This document shows, piece after piece, positions 28,039-37,699 of a stretch of 61,284 bases of DNA. This stretch comes from Kaistella yonginensis. GTDB taxonomy: Bacteria > Bacteroidota > Bacteroidia > Flavobacteriales > Weeksellaceae. Positions within the stretch are counted from its first letter, which is position 1; each line of letters starts with the position of its first letter. Location: assembly GCF_030409525.1 (NCBI RefSeq), contig NZ_JAUFQB010000055.1, forward strand, positions 1-61,284, in the 5' to 3' direction. Position numbers and translations under genes: made by a program. Below the pieces are notes generated by a model, which had not been told where the DNA came from, searched no databases, and saw nothing but the letters and a program-made list of their open reading frames with translations.

Positions 28039-28046
28039 TAGATTTG
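28039..28046 (+). promoter_or_regulatory. -7 box of the metY riboswitch transcript
   Basis: TAGATTTG matches TANNTTTG, 30 bp before the riboswitch aptamer. It would start an RNA of about 265 nt before the metY ATG. Confidence 0.55.
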
Positions 28047-28075
28047 CAATCTTAATCGTTCTTTAAAACATCGCA

Positions 28076-28179
28076 ACTTATTCAGAAAAGTGGAGGGAAT
28101 TGACCCTTTGAAACTTTGGCAACCTGTTTAGAAATAAATAAGGTGCAAAATTCAACTCGCCGGTGCGGGAAAGATAAGT
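28076..28179 (+). promoter_or_regulatory. SAM-I (S-box) riboswitch aptamer
   Basis: The P1 stem is ACTTAT (28076-28081) with ATAAGT (28174-28179). Inside are the S-box landmarks in order: GGAGGGA-TTGACCC for P2a, TTTGAAAC, GGCAACC, GGTGCAAAATTC for P3, and GGGAAAGATAAG at the 3' side. It senses S-adenosylmethionine. The position upstream of metY, a methionine-synthesis gene, fits. High SAM should favour termination at the hairpin at 28218-28250. Confidence 0.93.
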
Positions 28180-28217
28180 CAGATATTAAAATTTAGAAAA
28201 TACAATTTCTATATATT

Positions 28218-28250
28218 AAGTTCTTTTGATTTGTCGAAAGAGCTTTTTTT
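28218..28250 (+). terminator. Riboswitch-controlled terminator of metY
   Basis: Stem AAGTTCTTT (28218-28226) / AAAGAGCTT (28237-28245), 9 bp with one G-T pair, running into seven T residues (28244-28250). A second, longer hairpin (28229-28267, ATTTGTCG-a-AAGAGC with GCTCTT-c-CGACAAAT) uses the same 3' arm, so the two cannot form together. Confidence 0.75.
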
Positions 28251-28311
28251 ATGCTCTTCCGACAAATATTTTCAAAGGATAAGTTGCCAAAATTTAAAAC
28301 CAATAAATTAA

Positions 28312-29610
<1,299 letters not shown>

Positions 29611-29626
29611 TTTTTGGGCTTTAAAG

Positions 29627-29654
29627 AAAAAGAGTGACTCAAATCACTCTTTTT
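29627..29654. terminator. Bidirectional terminator between metY and a convergent gene
   Basis: A perfect 11-bp stem, AAAAAGAGTGA / TCACTCTTTTT up to small edge differences, with loop CTCAAA. A and T runs on both sides serve metY (plus) and the gene ending at 29659 (minus). Confidence 0.85.
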
Positions 29655-29658
29655 ACTT

Positions 29659-30720
29659 TTAATCTACAATTGGTTCATAATCTAAAGGAAGAAAATTCCC
29701 CATTTTATCGCCGCTTAAACTCCCTTGCAAAAGCATTAATTCGGGTTCAGAGGAATTTCCATCCGGGTAAATTTCGAATGAATTCCCCTCGATATAAATA
29801 TACGATGTCTGCTGAACCATCGAAGTTTCTTTAATAATTTTAGATTTTTTAATCGCAAAATAATGTTTTGGATAATTGATTTGCAACACCTCTTTAAACT
29901 CCAATATTTTTTGATTGCCAACCTTTTTTACAAAAGACGAAGTTGGAATTTTAGTAGCAATGAGCGCCAACGCTTTTTCTTTCGGCGCAATTTTATCTTT
30001 ATCGAGCTTAATGATATGATTTACCCAAAATCCCTGTTCTGCAATTTGATCTTGATAAGCACTTCTTATAAAATGCATCAAACTGCCATGGTAGGCATTG
30101 AGTCGGTTCACTTGATTGCTTTTTTTCGGATTGGTTTCTTTAAAATAAGAAGTTCCCGAATAGGCCACGGTATTGTTTTTAAAATCTGCTTCGAAGTTCA
30201 GTAAATTGAATTGAACTTGATAGGCCAACCGTTTATTGTTGATGATTAAAGTTTGTGGCGCTTTTACTTTCAGAATTTGCTTTTTCTTATCGAAGGAAAA
30301 CTTCAGCGTTTTCTGATTTTTTATTTTCACATTTACCTGATCAATCCCTATAAACTGAGCCAGAAAGTACCCAATAAATTTGGTGTAAGCTTCGTCGGTA
30401 TAAGGAATGAGAACCACTTCTTCAATCTCTTGAATCTTGAGTAATACCACTTTTGCTTTCTTTCCAACGACTTCAGAGATTGGCACGGTAAACGTTTCAA
30501 ATCCGTTTTTATGAAAAACCAGGGCGGCATTTTTCTGGTCTTGTATATCAAGCGCGAAATTCCCGTTGGTATCCGAAAGGGTGTGGATTTTAGAACCATC
30601 CAAGTAAATATTTACCTCGCTTAGCGGTCTGTTGTTTTCTGAAAATACAATTCCGGAAAGAACTTGTGCGGAAAAAATTGCGCTTAAGAACAGCAAAAAA
30701 AGCAATAATAACTTATTCAT
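29659..30720 (-). CDS. Carboxypeptidase-like regulatory domain surface protein
   Basis: The 353-residue protein has signal peptide MNKLLLLFLLFLSAIFSAQ. An N-terminal CarboxypepD_reg-like domain follows (about 20-95: LSGIVFSENNRPLSEVNIYLDG and TLSDTNGNFALDI), the beta fold often found at the start of Bacteroidota outer-membrane proteins. The remaining ~250 residues have no family I recognise, alternate beta strands and Lys-rich stretches, and end without a T9SS sorting domain. Probably periplasmic or outer-membrane associated. Substrate or partner unknown. Single gene, convergent with metY. Confidence 0.75.
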   Translation of the reverse strand: MNKLLLLFLLFLSAIFSAQVLSGIVFSENNRPLSEVNIYLDGSKIHTLSDTNGNFALDIQDQKNAALVFHKNGFETFTVPISEVVGKKAKVVLLKIQEIEEVVLIPYTDEAYTKFIGYFLAQFIGIDQVNVKIKNQKTLKFSFDKKKQILKVKAPQTLIINNKRLAYQVQFNLLNFEADFKNNTVAYSGTSYFKETNPKKSNQVNRLNAYHGSLMHFIRSAYQDQIAEQGFWVNHIIKLDKDKIAPKEKALALIATKIPTSSFVKKVGNQKILEFKEVLQINYPKHYFAIKKSKIIKETSMVQQTSYIYIEGNSFEIYPDGNSSEPELMLLQGSLSGDKMGNFLPLDYEPIVD

Positions 30721-30855
30721 CTTGTAATATTACTAAAAAAAGGCGAACGAAATATCAGTTCCTTAAACCATTCTGCAAATGCCATTAATAAAGAATTACT
30801 TGTAAAAAATTTAAAATAAACTTTTGCTAGAATACCTACGATGCAATTATAGAAC

Positions 30856-31842
30856 TCAGTTTTTCAAAGCCTCTTTTTTCTCCTGTCTTTCAAGCTTTCT
30901 AAAATAGCCACGAAAGAAGAAATTATGTTTCAGTGCTTCCAGATTTTGGTTTAATTTCTCTGCGGATTCTTTTACATTTGTCACGGTAGAATCAATGTTT
31001 TTTACCAATTTTTCATCTTTCGTAATATAATTTAAAGCCCCTTTTCCAGATTTAATTTCAAGTACATATTCATCAAGATGTTTGGTGATTTTATTGATGT
31101 CTTCCGCAGATTTTTCTAGATTCGTAAAAACATTTTGAATTTGTGCACGCGATTTTTTATCACTCAAAAGAACTGCCGCAGCACTTTCATCATAATTGAT
31201 TTTAGAAATCAACGCATTTACTTGAGCGATTGCTTTGGTTGTGCCTTCCGTAGTCTGTTTTAATCCTTCTACTGATTTTCTAATGTCACTTTCTAATACA
31301 GGATCACTTAAAATCGCACCTAAAACACCCTCACCAGCAACCACTTTATGGGTAATTTTTGCTAAATCAGAGGTGATTAAGGCGGCACTTTCATTGGTTT
31401 TGCTAAAGGTCTCCAAAATTTCATCGATGGTAATTTTAGTTTTCACCTGAATATGATCACCCGAAACCACGCTTTTTGCCGCAGGATCGTTCCCGGGAAC
31501 AATGTTGACCACCATACTTCCGACCAAACCATCTGAAGCGATAGTGGCAACCGCATCTTTTTTCATAAATTGAGCTGCTTCTTCATCCACAGACATTTCC
31601 ACGGTTATTTCTCCTTCCGCTTTCATTTCTATTTTGCTAACCGTTCCGACATTCACCCCAGAATACCGCACATTATTGCCCAATTGCAATCCGCTTACAT
31701 CGGCGAAAACAGAATACAACTTGATATTTTTGCTGAATAAATGTTGCTCTTTGCCCACGAAATAGAGCGCAGTAACAAGTAAGATTGTTCCAACGATTAC
31801 AAATATTCCGACACTTATTTTCTTTGAATTGGATTTTCCCAT
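30856..31842 (-). CDS. mlaD: MCE/MlaD family lipid-transport protein
   Basis: I take the ATG at 31842 (328 residues, MGKSNSKKISVGIFVIVGT), because the earlier ATG overlaps the ATPase gene. One membrane helix is at about 9-28. The MCE domain follows (LYSVFADVSGLQLGNNVRYSGVNVGTVSKIEM), then a helical coiled tail of repeated amphipathic stretches (about 140-310), as in MlaD/Mce proteins that form a hexameric periplasmic channel. It is 4 bp after the ATPase gene. With MlaE and MlaF it forms an ABC system moving phospholipids or similar between membranes. Confidence 0.9.
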   Translation of the reverse strand: MGKSNSKKISVGIFVIVGTILLVTALYFVGKEQHLFSKNIKLYSVFADVSGLQLGNNVRYSGVNVGTVSKIEMKAEGEITVEMSVDEEAAQFMKKDAVATIASDGLVGSMVVNIVPGNDPAAKSVVSGDHIQVKTKITIDEILETFSKTNESAALITSDLAKITHKVVAGEGVLGAILSDPVLESDIRKSVEGLKQTTEGTTKAIAQVNALISKINYDESAAAVLLSDKKSRAQIQNVFTNLEKSAEDINKITKHLDEYVLEIKSGKGALNYITKDEKLVKNIDSTVTNVKESAEKLNQNLEALKHNFFFRGYFRKLERQEKKEALKN

Positions 31843-31846
31843 AATT

Positions 31847-32596
31847 TTAATTTTTAAAAAATGCTTGCACTTGCAAATCCTCCGATTGAAGAAGTTCTGC
31901 ATAAGTTCCTTCGGCATAATTAATCCCATCGACCAATAAAATAATCCGATTAGAAATTACGCGCGCACAATCTACATCATGGGTTATAATAATAGAAGAA
32001 GTGTTGTATTTTAACTGAATATTTCGCAGTAATTCTATTATTTCTTTTGAGGTGATTGGATCTAAACCGGTAGTAGGTTCATCGTACATGAGTATTTTTG
32101 GTTTCAAAATAAGTGCTCTGGCTAAAGCTACTCGTCTTTGCATTCCACCGGAAAGTTCTGCCGGCATCATATCAATCGTATGCGCAAGACCTACATTTTC
32201 CAAAGCTTCTTGTACCAAAACTTCTGTTCCTTCAAAATTTTTAATTTTATTTTTATGTCGTCGTAAGGGAAATTCTAAATTTTCGCGAACGGTCATCGAA
32301 TCATACAAAGCACTTCCCTGAAAAAGAAAACCAATTTCAGTTCTTAGCAGATCCAATTCTCTCTGTTCCATTTTTGTAATATCTTCTCCTCGAATGCTGA
32401 TGCTGCCACCATCGGGCTTAATTAATCCCACCAAACATTTCACCATGACTGACTTTCCTGAACCTGATTTTCCCATAATCGTCAAGTTTTCACCTTCAAA
32501 CAATTGCAGATTAAAACCTTTCAAAACGTGATTATCACCAAAACTTTTGGTAATATTTTTCAATTCTAAAACGATTTGTTTATTGTGTTCAGCCAT
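31847..32596 (-). CDS. mlaF: ABC transporter ATPase of MCE system (MlaF-like)
   Basis: The 249-residue ATPase has Walker A GKSGSGKS, the signature LSGGMQRRVALARAL, Walker B ILMYDEPTTGLDP and the switch IITHDVD. LFEGENLTIMGKSGSGKSVMVKCLVGL and the phrase DEPTTGLDPITSKEI are typical of the MlaF/Ttg2A group. It lies between the permease gene (3 bp away) and MlaD (4 bp). The set of three is the complete inner-membrane MCE transporter core. Confidence 0.92.
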   Translation of the reverse strand: MAEHNKQIVLELKNITKSFGDNHVLKGFNLQLFEGENLTIMGKSGSGKSVMVKCLVGLIKPDGGSISIRGEDITKMEQRELDLLRTEIGFLFQGSALYDSMTVRENLEFPLRRHKNKIKNFEGTEVLVQEALENVGLAHTIDMMPAELSGGMQRRVALARALILKPKILMYDEPTTGLDPITSKEIIELLRNIQLKYNTSSIIITHDVDCARVISNRIILLVDGINYAEGTYAELLQSEDLQVQAFFKN

Positions 32597-32599
32597 GAT

Positions 32600-33388
32600 T
32601 TATATCTCAAAAATAATATCCGTTACAAATACCGCAATAAAGTCGATAATAAAAACCAACATCGAGGTATATACGACCGCCGCATTGGAAGCTTCGCCAA
32701 CTCCTACGGTTCCTTTTGCACAGTAATAGCCTTTATAACAACCAATTAGGCCAATAGCGAAACCAAAGAAAAAAGATTTTATCGTGGCGGGAATAATATC
32801 TCCAAACTTCACGGCACTAAAAACCTGACTAAAATAAAGTGTAAAAGAGACCTCTGCTTTCAGATTTTCTACCAGAGCCGAGCCAAAAAGCGAAACCGCA
32901 TCACCAATAATGATCAAGAGCGGCAACATCAAAGTCGTTGCCACAATTCTTGTAACCACCAAATATTTAAAAGGGTTCGTTCCTGAAACTTCCATCGCAT
33001 CAATTTGCTCTGTAACACGCATTGAACCTAGCTCTGCACCAATCCCAGACCCAATTCTTCCTGCACAGATCAGGGCAATAATAACAGGTCCAATTTCCCG
33101 AATTATAGAAATACTAATCATGGATGGAATCCAAGACTCTGCCCCAAATTGCTCCAAAGTTGGCCGCGACTGCAAGGTGAAAACCAAACCCAAGATAAAT
33201 CCCGTCACCACGACCAGTCCCAACGACCGATTGCCAATATTATAACATTGCCGAACGAGTTCTTTAAACTCAAACGGAGGAGAAAAAACTTCTCTGAAAA
33301 ACCGGCCCGCAAACAAAGCAATATCCCCTATTTCTGCGAAAAAGGATTTAGTAGAGGCTAATAAAGTGGAATTTTTAAACATACCCAT
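32600..33388 (-). CDS. mlaE: MlaE-type ABC permease
   Basis: The 262-residue membrane protein has the MlaE fold: an N-terminal interfacial helix, then about five membrane helices (e.g. LGLVVVTGFILGLVFTLQ, ISIIREIGPVIIALICAGRIGSGIGAELGSMRVTEQIDAMEVSG). The last segment is the conserved cytoplasmic EQIDAMEV loop that contacts the ATPase. FVTDIIF ends the protein. First gene of mlaEFD. A TATATTTG -7 box lies 10 bp before the ATG. Confidence 0.92.
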   Translation of the reverse strand: MGMFKNSTLLASTKSFFAEIGDIALFAGRFFREVFSPPFEFKELVRQCYNIGNRSLGLVVVTGFILGLVFTLQSRPTLEQFGAESWIPSMISISIIREIGPVIIALICAGRIGSGIGAELGSMRVTEQIDAMEVSGTNPFKYLVVTRIVATTLMLPLLIIIGDAVSLFGSALVENLKAEVSFTLYFSQVFSAVKFGDIIPATIKSFFFGFAIGLIGCYKGYYCAKGTVGVGEASNAAVVYTSMLVFIIDFIAVFVTDIIFEI

Positions 33389-33398
33389 CTGTATCTCT

Positions 33399-33406
33399 CA
33401 AATATA
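33399..33406 (-). promoter_or_regulatory. -7 box of the mlaEFD operon
   Basis: TATATTTG on the minus strand matches TANNTTTG, 10 bp before the mlaE ATG, leaving a leader of only about 5-6 nt. Confidence 0.55.
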
Positions 33407-33474
33407 GTCATATTTCGGCTGAAAATCAATACCTTATTTCTTAGAAGCACCACACTTATTTTGGTCGTACAAGA

Positions 33475-33546
33475 CCCGTCCCGCTGTCCGCTGTATCCCC
33501 TCACTGCATTCGCAGACTCGGGGGATGCCGCTTCTATCGGGGCTAT
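33475..33546. repeat. Dispersed structured intergenic repeat, copy 1
   Basis: A GC-rich island in AT-rich spacer. It holds nested inverted repeats ATCCCC (33495-33500) / GGGGAT (33521-33526) and CTGC / GCAG (33504-33515), and ends in GCCGCTTCTATCGGGGCTA. A closely similar 3' end (GCCGTTCAATCAGGGCTA) occurs at 37763-37780. This type of element is scattered between genes in flavobacterial genomes. Confidence 0.6.
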
Positions 33547-33667
33547 CATAAAGTTCAGTTTCTATTTGGCAGGAAAAACATCACCATTCTTAAGTACCAC
33601 AGGAGATATAAAAAGATGATGTTCTTATAAAGTTGATTATTTTTACAACCAATTTAAAATTACTTTT

Positions 33668-33675
33668 TATCTTTA
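33668..33675 (+). promoter_or_regulatory. -7 box of the PIG-L gene, 4 nt before ATG
   Basis: TATCTTTA (one base off TANNTTTG) is followed by GCAA and the ATG at 33680, as at ypdA and uvrC. Confidence 0.5.
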
Positions 33676-33679
33676 GCAA

Positions 33680-36115
33680 ATGGTAAAATTTTTAGTAGGA
33701 ATTTCTCTATTTCTTTCCCTTATTTTTTCAGCACAGTCGGTTGCTAATAGTTCTTCAGAAATTTACGACGACCTGCTTCGTCTGCAAAATAACACAACCG
33801 TAATGTATTTGGCAGCGCATCCAGATGATGAAAATACCAGAATTATTTCTTGGTTAACGCATGAAAAACATGTGGATGCTGTTTATTTATCTTTAACAAG
33901 AGGTGATGGCGGACAAAATCTCATCGGTACAGAAAAAGGAGAATTGCTCGGTTTGCTTCGTACACAGGAACTTTTGGAAGCCAGAAAAGTGGATAAAGGA
34001 AGGCAATGGTTCACACGAGCCTTGGATTTTGGTTATTCTAAAACCGCTACAGAAACTTTGAAATTTTGGGATAAACAGAAAATTTTGTCCGATGTTGTTT
34101 GGGCAATTCGTAAAAATCGTCCTGAAATAATTATTACAAGATTTGACCCCAATTCTAATGGCGAAACTCATGGACATCACACTGCTTCGGCACTTTTGGC
34201 GATGGAAGCGTTTGATTTGGCAGCAGATCCGAAAGCATTTCCGGAACAATTGAAATATGTAAAAACTTGGCAAGTAAAAAGGATGTTTTACAACACAAGT
34301 TGGTGGTTTTACGGCAGCACAGAAAATTTTGAAAAAGCAGATAAAACCGATTTATATTCCATCAACGTTGGAAATTATTATCCAATTTTAGGAATATCCA
34401 ATAATGAAATTTCTGCGAAAAGCAGAAGCAAACACGCTTGCCAAGGTTTCGGAATGGCTTTGGAACGAAGTTCTGAAATGGAATATTTGAAACTTTTGAA
34501 AGGTGATAAACCCAAATCGAATGATATTTTTCAGGGAATTAATTTAAAATCGGATAATAAAGTTATTCAAAATCAACTAGATCAATTGGTTGCAGATTTC
34601 AATTTTAAAAATCCGCAATTGTCATTAAACAAATTATTGTCGGTTTACGATTTAATTAAAAAAGAAAATCCACAAGATCCTAAATTGGAACAAATAAAAG
34701 ATCTGATTTTAAAAACGCAAGGAATTTATTTTGAATGGACCACTGGAAATGCTTTTGGAACTTCAGATGAAGAAATTTCTACCAAATTGGAAATTGTGAA
34801 TAGAAGTAATAATTACATATATATAGGACTTGATTTACAACCAATTTTAAAAATAACTCCAGGTGAGACCTATAAAGAAAATCAGAAATTAAAAATTAGC
34901 AACGGGAAATTATCAAACCCGTATTGGTTACAAGAAACGCCGAAAGATAATTTGTATATTGTGAGCAATCCTGAAAATATTGGATTGCCAGAAATTTCAA
35001 CTTCTATTAATAAAAATATTACCATAGATTTCGGTTCAACAAAAATTGATTTTGAAATTCCTTTGCAACAAAAAACGGTAAATCCTTCTATTGGAGAATT
35101 GTACGAACCATTTTATAAAATTCCGGCTTTCGTTGCGAATTTTGAACAAGAAAATTTTATTTTCAGCAATCAAGCCAAAAAAATCACGGTAGAAGTCGAG
35201 AGTTTCGCTGGAAATTCTACCGCGAAAGTTTCTTTGAAAGCAGATAAAACGTGGAAAATTTCCGCGCCGCAATCGATTCAATTTAATGAAGTTGGCGAAA
35301 AGCAAAGACTCGTTTTTACCGTTGAACCAATTTCTAAAGACACCTATTCAACATTAGAATCCATCGTAGAATCAAATGGAAAAACCTACAATCAATCTTT
35401 AAATGTGGTGGAATATCCTCATATCGACCGACAAATTTGGGTTAAAAATTCCACAGCAAAAATTCAAAATTTAGATTTGAAAATTCCAGCCGTGAAAATT
35501 GCTTACATCAAAGGTTCCGGAGATGAAATTCCATCTTCGTTGAGGGCAATTGGATTAAAGGTAGAAGAATTGGACATCAAAAATTGGAATGCTTCACTTT
35601 TGAAAAATTACGATGTTTTAATTTTAGGAATTCGTGCTTTCAACGTTCATCCTGAAATGGGAATCATCAACAAAGACATCTGGAAATTTGTAGAAAATGG
35701 CGGTTTGGTCATCAATCAATACAACACCAATAGAGGTTTATTGACGAATGAAATTGCACCTTTCTCTTTGAAATTAGGAAGCAACAGAATTTCTGAAGAA
35801 GATGCAAAACTGAAAATGCTCGTTCCAAGTTCTCCTGTTTTCAACACGCCAAATAAAATTTCTGACAAAGATTTTGATAATTGGGTGCAAGAAAGAGGTT
35901 TGTATTTTGCGGAAAGTTATGATAAAAAATTAATTCCGATGTTGGAAGGAAATGATGTGGGAGAATCGCCACAAAAAGGAATGTTGTTGGTTGGAAATTA
36001 CGGAAAAGGAACCTATGTTTACACGGGATTGTCGTTTTTCAGGGAATTGCCTGCAGGAGTTCCGGGTGCGTATAAATTGTTTATGAATATTTTGGGATTG
36101 GGTCCAAAAAATTAA
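33680..36115 (+). CDS. Exported PIG-L (LmbE) family deacetylase with extra domains
   Basis: An 811-residue protein with signal peptide MVKFLVGISLFLSLIFSAQ. The PIG-L/LmbE zinc deacetylase domain (about 25-290) carries the metal motif AAHPDDE (H47, D50), NSNGETHGHHTAS with the third ligand His, and SLTRGDGGQNLIG. Residues about 340-600 are beta-rich Ig-like. Residues about 610-811 look like a ThuA/class I amidotransferase-like Rossmann domain (LKNYDVLILGIRAFNVHP, YVYTGLSFFRELPAGVPGAYKLF). Much longer than cytoplasmic LmbE enzymes such as BshB. It probably N-deacetylates a sugar-containing polymer in the envelope, but the substrate is unknown. Confidence 0.85.
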   Translation: MVKFLVGISLFLSLIFSAQSVANSSSEIYDDLLRLQNNTTVMYLAAHPDDENTRIISWLTHEKHVDAVYLSLTRGDGGQNLIGTEKGELLGLLRTQELLEARKVDKGRQWFTRALDFGYSKTATETLKFWDKQKILSDVVWAIRKNRPEIIITRFDPNSNGETHGHHTASALLAMEAFDLAADPKAFPEQLKYVKTWQVKRMFYNTSWWFYGSTENFEKADKTDLYSINVGNYYPILGISNNEISAKSRSKHACQGFGMALERSSEMEYLKLLKGDKPKSNDIFQGINLKSDNKVIQNQLDQLVADFNFKNPQLSLNKLLSVYDLIKKENPQDPKLEQIKDLILKTQGIYFEWTTGNAFGTSDEEISTKLEIVNRSNNYIYIGLDLQPILKITPGETYKENQKLKISNGKLSNPYWLQETPKDNLYIVSNPENIGLPEISTSINKNITIDFGSTKIDFEIPLQQKTVNPSIGELYEPFYKIPAFVANFEQENFIFSNQAKKITVEVESFAGNSTAKVSLKADKTWKISAPQSIQFNEVGEKQRLVFTVEPISKDTYSTLESIVESNGKTYNQSLNVVEYPHIDRQIWVKNSTAKIQNLDLKIPAVKIAYIKGSGDEIPSSLRAIGLKVEELDIKNWNASLLKNYDVLILGIRAFNVHPEMGIINKDIWKFVENGGLVINQYNTNRGLLTNEIAPFSLKLGSNRISEEDAKLKMLVPSSPVFNTPNKISDKDFDNWVQERGLYFAESYDKKLIPMLEGNDVGESPQKGMLLVGNYGKGTYVYTGLSFFRELPAGVPGAYKLFMNILGLGPKN

Positions 36116-36202
36116 GGTAGTGCCCATTAACTGTGTAAGTTGAAAATTAATTCAGAAATAAGAACAGTACTAATCGATTTCTATTTTAGAAACCTCAAAA
36201 TC

Positions 36203-36745
36203 TTACTCGTCTTTCTTCGAGGGAATCAGGAAAACATCCATCAGTCCTTCTGGCAAAGACATTTTGATGAATTTCTCTTCCCGGTTTAATTCAATAATCC
36301 AATCTTTAATAATCGGAATAATAATTTGTTTATCTGCTAACTTGAGCACGAAATAATGCTGACCCGTTTGGTCATTAATCGTCTCGATAATCCCACAGGA
36401 TTTACCATCTTCTTCGCGGATTTCGAACCCGACAACTTCGTGATAATAGAATTTGTTTCCAGTCAATTGTGGCAAGCCAGAAAGTGGCAGATAAACATCT
36501 TTGCCCACGACTTGATCGACTAAAGCTTCGGTAGAATTTTTGAAAGAGACAATCAGCGTTTCGCCTTTGCTCCAGGATTGTCTTGCAATGAAAAAAGGCA
36601 CCAATAATCCATTGATGTCCACAAATATGGACGATAATTTAGAATACATTTCAGGTTGGTCGGTATCCAGTTTCAAGAATACATTTCCGTGTAAACCGTG
36701 TCTGCGGGTTATTTTTCCTAAAAAATAGCAATCTTCTTTTTTCAT
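36203..36745 (-). CDS. rimM: Ribosome maturation factor RimM
   Basis: The 180-residue protein assists 30S maturation and binds S19. The N-terminal RimM barrel begins YFLGKITRRHGLHGNVFLK. The PRC-barrel half contains FYYHEVVGFEI and IPIIKDWIIELNREEKFIKMSLPEGLMDV, the characteristic end. It is directly downstream of rpsP with a 78-bp spacer containing a hairpin. trmD and rplS, which often follow, are not adjacent. Confidence 0.93.
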   Translation of the reverse strand: MKKEDCYFLGKITRRHGLHGNVFLKLDTDQPEMYSKLSSIFVDINGLLVPFFIARQSWSKGETLIVSFKNSTEALVDQVVGKDVYLPLSGLPQLTGNKFYYHEVVGFEIREEDGKSCGIIETINDQTGQHYFVLKLADKQIIIPIIKDWIIELNREEKFIKMSLPEGLMDVFLIPSKKDE

Positions 36746-36775
36746 GATGCAAATATAAATGGTTTTAAAATAATA

Positions 36776-36798
36776 GAGACGTCAAAAACTGACGCCTC
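36776..36798 (-). terminator. Hairpin between rpsP and rimM
   Basis: Minus-strand stem GAGGCGTCA / TGACGTCTC (9 bp with one G-T pair), loop GTTTT, followed by TATTATTTT. The U tract is imperfect, so it may be a partial terminator that lowers rimM expression relative to rpsP. Confidence 0.55.
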
Positions 36799-36823
36799 CA
36801 TAATTTTTCAATAAGAAATTGTA

Positions 36824-37549
36824 TTAAGCTTTCGCTTCGTCCGTTCCTTCCTCAGTTGCTTCGTCGCTTCCAACGATTTTCTCAGTTACGTTTGCTACTG
36901 CTTCTTTTACAGAATCAACAGCACCTTCAACTGCAGCTGCTGCTTCACCTAAAGTTTCTGCAACATTTTCTACCACTGTTTTATCTTCTGCTGGTGCATT
37001 TGCTGCTTCTTCAGCTGCTTTTGCTTCAGCAACTTTAGCCTCTTGAGCTGCTTTTTCTTCTGCTAACTTAGCATCTGCTTCAGCTTTCGCATCCGCTTCA
37101 ACCTTTGCTGCTGCGTCTAATCTCCCTTGGTTTACTTTCGCTTCAGCTTCTAAAGCTGCTTTTTTAGCATCTTCTTTCGATTTTGCCAAACCGTCTTTTT
37201 TACCAAGAACTTGTTTGTCTTTTCCTTCTAACCAAGCTGCGAATTTGCTGTCTGCTGCCTCTTGATCGAAAGCACCTTTAGCTACTCCACCTTGCAAGTG
37301 TCTTTTGTAAAGAACTCCTTTGTAAGAAAGAATCGCACGAGCGGTGTCAGTTGGTTGCGCTCCATTGTTTAACCATTTTACGGCAGAATCTACGTTAAGT
37401 TCGATCACTGCTGGATTGGTAATTGGATTGTAAGTACCGATTTTTTCGATGAATTTTCCATCTCTACTTGCTCTTGCATCGGCAACTACGATGTGGTAGA
37501 AAGGTTTTCCTTTTTTACCGTGTCTCTGTAATCTAATTTTTACTGACAT
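36824..37549 (-). CDS. rpsP: 30S ribosomal protein S16 with long Ala/Glu/Lys-rich tail
   Basis: The first ~85 residues are normal S16 ([57 protein letters not shown]). Bacteroidota S16 usually carries a tail, but at 241 residues this one is long. Residues about 120-241 are low-complexity Ala, Lys, Glu, Val ([16 protein letters not shown]), predicted mostly helical, ending in acidic EEGTDEAKA. It may extend from the ribosome body. First gene of rpsP-rimM, with a TATCTTTG promoter and a leader carrying a tandem repeat. Confidence 0.95.
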   Translation of the reverse strand: MSVKIRLQRHGKKGKPFYHIVVADARASRDGKFIEKIGTYNPITNPAVIELNVDSAVKWLNNGAQPTDTARAILSYKGVLYKRHLQGGVAKGAFDQEAADSKFAAWLEGKDKQVLGKKDGLAKSKEDAKKAALEAEAKVNQGRLDAAAKVEADAKAEADAKLAEEKAAQEAKVAEAKAAEEAANAPAEDKTVVENVAETLGEAAAAVEGAVDSVKEAVANVTEKIVGSDEATEEGTDEAKA

Positions 37550-37565
37550 AATTGTTTGAATTTGT

Positions 37566-37607
37566 GGGAACTCGTCCCGATTAATTGATGGGAACTCGTC
37601 CCGATTA
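37566..37607 (-). repeat. Tandem 18-bp repeat in the rpsP leader
   Basis: GGGAACTCGTCCCGATTA occurs at 37566-37583 and again at 37590-37607, 24 bp apart. Each copy can pair GGGA with TCCC. Both copies fall in the presumed 5' untranslated region of rpsP (promoter at 37620-37627, ATG at 37549). Confidence 0.7.
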
Positions 37608-37619
37608 TTTATAAGGGTG

Positions 37620-37627
37620 CAAAGATA
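37620..37627 (-). promoter_or_regulatory. -7 box of rpsP
   Basis: TATCTTTG on the minus strand is a perfect TANNTTTG, with GTTGTTG about 19 bp upstream as a -33-like element. It gives a leader of about 65 nt. Confidence 0.65.
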
Positions 37628-37699
37628 ATCAATTTTCTTAATTCAACAACGTCAAAATTAAATATTTACGGGTGAATAGTATTATTTTTCAGGAGCCTG

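Noticed and set aside
31843..31929. Longer N-terminus of MlaD overlapping the ATPase gene
   Set aside because: The inner ATG leaves a normal 4-bp gap to the ATPase stop and starts right before the membrane helix.
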